Assembly: GCA_027298165.1 (NCBI GenBank)
Contig: JAPUGN010000032.1
Coordinates: 1 to 9,307 of the forward strand
Reading direction: 5' to 3'
DNA length: 9,307 bases
Origin: Nitrospinota bacterium
Lineage (GTDB): Bacteria > Nitrospinota > Nitrospinia > Nitrospinales > Nitrospinaceae
Shown here: positions 6,489 through 9,307 of the stretch, in pieces
Layout: each line of letters opens with the position of its first letter
Position numbering within the stretch: the first letter of the stretch is position 1
Position numbers and translations under genes: made by a program
The notes under the pieces: model-generated
What the model was told of the DNA's origin: nothing
The model's input: only the letters and a program-made list of their open reading frames with translations
Databases searched by the model: none

Positions 6489-6710
6489 ATGTTTTATCCG
6501 GTAAAGATCAAAGACGGCAAGGGAAAACTCAAAAAAGTGTTGCCCAGCAAAAAACTGAGCAAGGACTACTGGGAAAACTATTTTGGCGGGCTCCAAAAGC
6601 GGGTTCCCCTGCATCTGAAAAGGAAAGGCCCGAAACCCGAGAACCCGGCCGGTCTCCCTCACGAGAATACGAGCGAGTCCGTAGGGAACGACGAATTTTC
6701 TCTGGATTGA
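6489..6710 (+). CDS. Small basic hypothetical protein
   Basis: A 73-residue protein that I do not recognise. The first 50 residues are rich in lysine and arginine with aromatic residues (DYWENYF), and the last 20 are polar and acidic. There is no signal peptide, membrane span or cysteine pair. Expression is well supported: GAGGAG at 6476-6481 lies 7 nt before the ATG, and an intrinsic terminator follows 44 nt after the stop. It therefore looks like a single-gene transcription unit with a structured leader. The basic N-terminus would suit nucleic acid or ribosome binding, but that is a guess from charge only. Confidence 0.7.
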   Translation: MFYPVKIKDGKGKLKKVLPSKKLSKDYWENYFGGLQKRVPLHLKRKGPKPENPAGLPHENTSESVGNDEFSLD

Positions 6711-6726
6711 GCGGGATCAAAGGTGG

Positions 6727-6741
6727 CAGGGCTCAGCCCTG
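6727..6741. repeat. 15-bp palindrome upstream of the terminator
   Basis: CAGGGCT and AGCCCTG form 7-bp arms around a single C. With so short a centre it suits a protein-bound operator or part of the terminator region better than a stable RNA hairpin. Confidence 0.35.
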
Positions 6742-6754
6742 ATTCCAAATAAGC

Positions 6755-6784
6755 AAGGCGAGGGTTTTTACCCTCGCCTTTTTT
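6755..6784 (+). terminator. Rho-independent terminator
   Basis: A perfect 10-bp stem, AAGGCGAGGG/CCCTCGCCTT (6755-6764, 6771-6780), with a TTTTTA loop is followed directly by a T-run through 6784. It ends transcription of the small basic gene (6489-6710). Confidence 0.92.
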
Positions 6785-6788
6785 CTTT

Positions 6789-6899
6789 CTCCCTTGGCAG
6801 GGAGGGGCAACTGGCTGTCGGTTGACGGCAAGTTTAAATCACTGGGCGCATTTCAGTATTTTAATTTATCAGCGGCGATGCGCCCCAGCGTGACGCTGG
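6789..6899 (+). repeat. Dispersed hairpin repeat, copy 1 (plus orientation)
   Basis: The copy starts with a perfect 6-bp hairpin, CTCCCT-TGGC-AGGGAG (6789-6804). It passes through TGGCTG, GACGGCAAG, GCGCATTT and AATTTATC, then GCGGCGATGCGCC (6872-6884), and ends with the palindrome CCAGCGTGACGCTGG (6885-6899). The same order of blocks recurs in the three other copies. A T8 run (6906-6913) follows the last palindrome after 6 nt, so it may also work as a second plus-strand terminator. Confidence 0.75.
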
Positions 6900-6976
6900 A
6901 CCCAATTTTTTTTCAATCGCACTCAACGAATGTCTCTTGCCATAAGCGGTTAGCCAATTCCCCCTCCGGGCAGGAG
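6872..6976 (-). repeat. Dispersed hairpin repeat, copy 2 (minus orientation)
   Basis: Read on the minus strand from 6976, it begins CTCCTGCCCGGAGGGGGAA (to 6958), continues TGGCTAACCGCTTA, GGCAAG and GAGTGCGATT, then reaches the CCAGCGT palindrome and GGCGCATCGCCGC shared with copy 1. The first 19 bases are identical to copy 4 (8417-8435) in opposite orientation. Together copies 1 and 2 form one imperfect inverted repeat of about 188 bp centred near 6892 (17/25 identical in an ungapped part of the arms). Confidence 0.75.
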
Positions 6977-6977
6977 C

Positions 6978-7032
6978 CGGGCAAGGCCTGGAGCAAATTT
7001 AAAACCCTGAACAGCGACACGCCGAAGGGCGA
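6978..7032 (+). repeat. Possible truncated repeat copy
   Basis: GGGCAAG, GGAGCAAATTTAAA and CAGCGACACGCCG occur in the same order as GGCAAG, GAGCACATTTGAA and GCGGCGATTCGCCG of copy 4, but with gaps and lower similarity. It abuts the 3' end of the helicase-loader gene. Confidence 0.35.
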
Positions 7033-7042
7033 CAGAAAGGTT

Positions 7043-7942
7043 TCACTTTTTTTTACGGGGCCGGGCGGGTGCCGTCTGTTTGCCCTGCATCTCCTGCCGG
7101 TAATCCATTCCCTCCAGTTTGACGAACCGGCACATTTCCACCAGGCGCGAATAAATCCGCTCGCCTACTTTGTCCAGCAAGGTCTCTTCGGCGGCTGATG
7201 CTTTGCGGCCATTGCCCGAACCGATTTCGACATGGCTGTCGCCTTTCCCACCCTTTTTCGGATTCGCTTCCTGATCCAGATAATTGGTGGTGATCAGGGT
7301 GATCTTGTCGGCGGCGTTGTAACGGCTGGAGATGATCTGGTCGAGCATGGTCAATTCCCATTCGGTATTTCTACCCTTGGCCAACTCGTCGATCACCAGA
7401 ACCGGTGCGGCGACATAGGGGTTAATGATCGCCTGTTCGGAGAGATCCTGCGAGTAACCGAAGCGGATGTCAGACAGCAGTTGAAAAAAGTCCACAAACT
7501 TGCAGTCCATCCCTTTGTCTAAAATCAGGTCTTTTATTACGGCCACCGCGAGGTGGGTTTTACCCAAACCCGGTCTCCCCATGAACAACAAACCCTGCGC
7601 GGAGTTGCCATATTCCTGAACGTAATCCTTCGCTATCCGTAACGCTATTTTTTGTGAGGCCACGATCGGCTGGTACGTTGCCAGCTGGGTGCCGGAAAAT
7701 TTTCCCGGTATCCCCGCCTCATTGAGTTTCTTCAGCCGCTGGACCAATCCGGCGCAGGCGCATTCGCGCAACGATGAAATCCCGGTTTCGTCTTCTATAA
7801 AGACATGGCCGCGGCCTTCGCACTCCGGACATTTGAAACACGCGCACAGCTCGCCATGCACGCGACCTTCCCTGTTTTGCAGGACATAATGCGATCCCCG
7901 GCATTCGGGACAAAGGTCGACTTTGGGTTTCGGCTGGGTCAT
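7043..7942 (-). CDS. DnaC/IstB-type AAA+ ATPase (putative replicative helicase loader)
   Basis: A 299-residue cytosolic ATPase of the DnaC/IstB/DnaI group, which load the replicative helicase on DNA or serve transposases. The AAA+ core is complete: Walker A GRPGLGKTH (122-130, K128, T129), Walker B VLVIDE (181-186), sensor-1 asparagine in ITTN (N220) and a SRLVEMC arginine-finger region (R266). The N-terminus carries eight cysteines (C11, C14, C33, C35, C38, C41, C61, C63), including two CPEC motifs, which look like a zinc-binding module. The gene ends in a lysine stretch encoded by an A8 run. It overlaps the upstream 90-residue gene by ATGA, so both form one operon. No transposase is nearby, which favours helicase loading over an IstB role. 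Confidence 0.85.
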   Translation of the reverse strand: MTQPKPKVDLCPECRGSHYVLQNREGRVHGELCACFKCPECEGRGHVFIEDETGISSLRECACAGLVQRLKKLNEAGIPGKFSGTQLATYQPIVASQKIALRIAKDYVQEYGNSAQGLLFMGRPGLGKTHLAVAVIKDLILDKGMDCKFVDFFQLLSDIRFGYSQDLSEQAIINPYVAAPVLVIDELAKGRNTEWELTMLDQIISSRYNAADKITLITTNYLDQEANPKKGGKGDSHVEIGSGNGRKASAAEETLLDKVGERIYSRLVEMCRFVKLEGMDYRQEMQGKQTAPARPRKKK

Positions 7943-8211
7943 CGTACGGCCCTCTGCAGTTCCTGGTCAATATAATCCTGAAGACGGGTTAACGACCACT
8001 TGGGGTGGGGCGACCGCTCCTGTTTGCTGGCCTTCTCGTAACTCGTTTCAACAGCCCGGCACAAACGCTCCACCGGCACGCCCCGTTCCTGCCACTGGCT
8101 GATCAAATGATAATCGCTGGCCGACAGGCTGAGGCCCGAATCCTTGAGCGACAGGAAAAACTGTTCGACCGTGGTCAGGTAATTCAAATTCTTTTTTTCG
8201 ATCAGGCTCAT
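7939..8211 (-). CDS. Small helical protein co-translated with the helicase loader
   Basis: A 90-residue soluble, mostly helical protein without cysteines, signal or membrane segment. I cannot assign a family. A central segment, DYHLISQWQERGVPVERLCRA, resembles the short helical pattern (an aromatic-Leu-Ile-x-x-Trp helix followed by ERG-[IV]-P) seen in small proteins next to DnaC-type loaders in other bacteria; that comparison is from memory. The stop overlaps the loader start as ATGA, so the two are made in a coupled way, and a role as primosome partner or regulator is a reasonable inference. The ATG at 8211 has no SD, but a well-spaced promoter candidate lies about 40 nt upstream. Confidence 0.75.
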   Translation of the reverse strand: MSLIEKKNLNYLTTVEQFFLSLKDSGLSLSASDYHLISQWQERGVPVERLCRAVETSYEKASKQERSPHPKWSLTRLQDYIDQELQRAVR

Positions 8212-8256
8212 AAGGAAAGTTTTTTGAACCCAAGATACAAGGGGGTGAGTAGAGCG

Positions 8257-8285
8257 ATATTACGTTTTGCCGCGCCGCATTTCAA
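8257..8285 (-). promoter_or_regulatory. Candidate sigma-70 promoter of the helicase-loader operon
   Basis: On the minus strand TTGAAA (8285-8280, 5/6 match) and TAATAT (8262-8257, 4/6 match) are separated by exactly 17 bp. The predicted start near 8250 gives a leader of about 40 nt. Confidence 0.5.
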
Positions 8286-8308
8286 CCGTTAAAACAGGCC
8301 CTCTGGCG

Positions 8309-8414
8309 CTCCTTAGCAGGAGAAGCAAATGGCTGACAGCTTACGGCGGACGATGACTGTGGAGCGCAATTAGTAATTTGAGTCCAGCGTCACGCTGGTC
8401 TGCGGCGATTCGCC
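8309..8414 (+). repeat. Dispersed hairpin repeat, copy 3 (plus orientation)
   Basis: It starts with the perfect hairpin CTCCT-TAGC-AGGAG (8309-8322), continues ATGGCTGACAGCTTACGGC and GGAGCGCAATT, then CCAGCGTCACGCTGG (8384-8398) and GCGGCGATTCGCC (8402-8414). A 42-base block beginning GGCT aligns without gaps to copy 2 with 26 identities, most differences being transitions. It lies upstream of the loader operon promoter. Confidence 0.75.
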
Positions 8415-8416
8415 AC

Positions 8417-8512
8417 CTCCTGCCCGGAGGGGGAAGGGGTTGACCTTTAACGGCAAGCGATGATCTTAGAGCACATTTGAAGGTTCAAAATTTATCTGCG
8501 GCGATTCGCCGC
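8417..8512 (+). repeat. Dispersed hairpin repeat, copy 4 (plus orientation), overlapping a gene end
   Basis: It begins CTCCTGCCCGGAGGGGGAA (8417-8435), followed by TTTAACGGCAAG, GAGCACATTTGAA, AATTTATC and the perfect hairpin GCGGCGA-T-TCGCCGC (8498-8512). It is tandem to copy 3 with a start-to-start distance of 108 bp. The stretch from about 8471 to 8510 aligns to copy 1 with a single 1-base gap. Bases 8466-8512 lie inside the acetyltransferase gene. Confidence 0.8.
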
Positions 8513-8990
8513 CCGGGCCTCGCCCGGCGGCCACTTGAACGAGGTTGCGGATCATCGCCGTTTCATCGCAGTGGTCCTGCTTGCGGCATCCCTGGCAATC
8601 TTTCCAGATTTTGTCGGGCAGTTGATCCATGTCGATGATGCGGAACCCGAGTTTTTCAAACAAAGGAATGGCGTAGGTCAACACGAAGATGCGTTCGCAT
8701 GCCGCCAGTGTAGCCTGCGCTATGCACTTGTTGACCAGCGCGGTGCCGATGCCCTGCCGGTAATACTCTGGAAGCACGGCCAGCGACCGGATTTCCACCA
8801 GGCTTCCGGGACCGAAGCTGAGGCCGCAGGCGGCGGTTACGCGTCCCTCCTTTTCCGCCACCAGAAAATCCCGGATGTGGGCGCGCACGTCCTCCCGGGT
8901 CCGGAACAGCATCTGTTCCATTTCGGCGTGGAGGTTGATCAGATGCAGTATGGCATCGGCATCTTTTAATGTGGCTTGGCGAATCTTCAT
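8466..8990 (-). CDS. argA: Short ArgA-type GNAT N-acetyltransferase (putative N-acetylglutamate synthase)
   Basis: A GNAT acetyltransferase of the stand-alone ArgA type, which transfers acetyl from acetyl-CoA to glutamate (or a similar amino acid) as the first step of arginine synthesis. The acetyl-CoA loop is RQGIGT (78-83), preceded by EIRSLAVLPEYY, with FEKLGF at 111-116. The tail LPDKIWKDCQGCRKQDHC carries C132, C135 and C141 followed by DETAMIRNL, characteristic of short ArgA homologues and possibly a metal site. Unlike E. coli ArgA there is no amino-acid-kinase domain. The ATG overlaps the upstream gene's stop (ATGA). The last 15 or so residues and the stop codon come from a dispersed repeat (copy 4), so the C-terminus after residue 158 is probably not ancestral. 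Substrate specificity is unproven. Confidence 0.82.
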   Translation of the reverse strand: MKIRQATLKDADAILHLINLHAEMEQMLFRTREDVRAHIRDFLVAEKEGRVTAACGLSFGPGSLVEIRSLAVLPEYYRQGIGTALVNKCIAQATLAACERIFVLTYAIPLFEKLGFRIIDMDQLPDKIWKDCQGCRKQDHCDETAMIRNLVQVAAGRGPGGESPQINFEPSNVL

Positions 8991-9307
8991 ACGGCGATTT
9001 TAGGGTCCTTCGTGGGTTTAGCCTGATCCAGGGCGTTGGACGCCGCCGCCAGCAGTTCGGCGGGGGAATCGATGCCCTTGCCGGTGGTGGCCACCCCGAA
9101 AACAATCCTCACGCAATCGTTCTCCAGGTCCGGAAACATATGTGTTACAAGGGTTTCCCGGATGCGCTCGGCGATCTGCCCGGCGCCCTGCTGCGACGTC
9201 TCCGGCAATAACACCAGAACATTCCCACCGCCGGAGCTGATCATAATATCGCCCCCGCGGCTGTGCTCCGCAAGCATTTTACCGGCCTCCTGCAGGACCT
9301 TCTGGAT
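8987..9307 (-). CDS. Degenerate GGDEF-domain protein (C-terminal part, runs off the window)
   Basis: The frame is open to the window edge, so only the last 106 residues are seen; an internal ATG at 9277 is not taken as the start. The piece matches the second half of a GGDEF domain: a helix, the LLPETS strand-turn, AERIRETL, then VRIVFGVATTGKG (usually SIGVA), the ELLAAASNALDQAK helix (usually ADxALYxAK) and a short tail. The active-site signature reads GGGNV (fragment residues 26-30) instead of GG(D/E)EF, so cyclase activity is unlikely. The inhibitory-site motif RGGD (17-20) is intact exactly five residues upstream, the canonical RxxD position, so c-di-GMP binding is possible. The gene is coupled to the acetyltransferase by ATGA. 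What lies N-terminal is unknown. Confidence 0.8.
   Translation of the reverse strand: MQKVLQEAGKMLAEHSRGGDIMISSGGGNVLVLLPETSQQGAGQIAERIRETLVTHMFPDLENDCVRIVFGVATTGKGIDSPAELLAAASNALDQAKPTKDPKIAV

Noticed and set aside
6794..7198. 134-residue plus-strand frame
   Set aside because: It begins just after a strong terminator, runs through the noncoding repeats and then antisense through the helicase-loader gene.
7043..7942. IstB transposition helper of an IS21-type element
   Set aside because: No IstA-like transposase is adjacent. The partner is a 90-residue helical protein, and the flanking repeats occur in mixed orientations rather than as IS21-type ends.
8987..9277. Complete 96-residue gene starting at the ATG at 9277
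   Set aside because: The frame stays open to the window edge and the upstream codons continue the GGDEF-type helix, so this is an internal methionine of a longer protein.

Overview
This window looks like chromosomal DNA of a Gram-negative (diderm) bacterium. It carries an apolipoprotein N-acyltransferase, a lipobox lipoprotein and mostly compact housekeeping genes of roughly 50-58% G+C by eye, separated by more AT-rich spacers. The gene set (short ArgA-type acetyltransferase, subgroup I-gamma aminotransferase, CycH-like lipoprotein, Cys-rich helicase loader) would fit a Nitrospinota, Nitrospirota or deltaproteobacteria-like lineage. That placement is only an impression. Several real genes lack a Shine-Dalgarno (SD) site and three use TTG starts that context supports.

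Layout. 1-623 is an AT-rich stretch without a convincing gene, ending in two promoter candidates. 624-2311 is a coupled pair: phosphopantetheine adenylyltransferase (coaD) and a class I aminotransferase (ATGA overlap). 2413-2673 (minus) is a small BFD-like [2Fe-2S] protein, divergent from lnt (2763-4334). After lnt come a small acidic protein (4439-4624) and an exported SUMF1-fold protein lacking the formylglycine-generating cysteines (4675-5337). A short AT-rich array of TAGTTATAAA repeats (5346-5442) separates it from a convergent lipoprotein gene (5478-6299, minus) made of two tandem domains resembling the periplasmic C-terminal domain of CcmI/CycH. A divergent spacer with a structured leader precedes a small basic protein (6489-6710), which ends at a textbook intrinsic terminator.

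6789-8512 is the most unusual part. A two-gene minus-strand operon (a 90-residue helical protein and a DnaC/IstB-type AAA+ helicase loader with an eight-cysteine N-terminus) is flanked on both sides by copies of a previously unnamed (to me) repeat of about 95-110 bp, built from hairpin modules. On the left, two copies meet tail to tail as a large MITE-like inverted repeat. On the right, two copies sit in tandem, and the second supplies the last residues and stop codon of the next gene.

8466-9307 (minus) is a coupled pair: the C-terminal part of a degenerate GGDEF domain protein (GGGNV instead of GGDEF, but with an intact RxxD I-site at the canonical spacing), and a short ArgA-type N-acetyltransferase. 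This suggests, without proving, a c-di-GMP-sensing protein made together with an arginine-pathway enzyme.

No rRNA, tRNA, CRISPR array or transposase gene was recognised.
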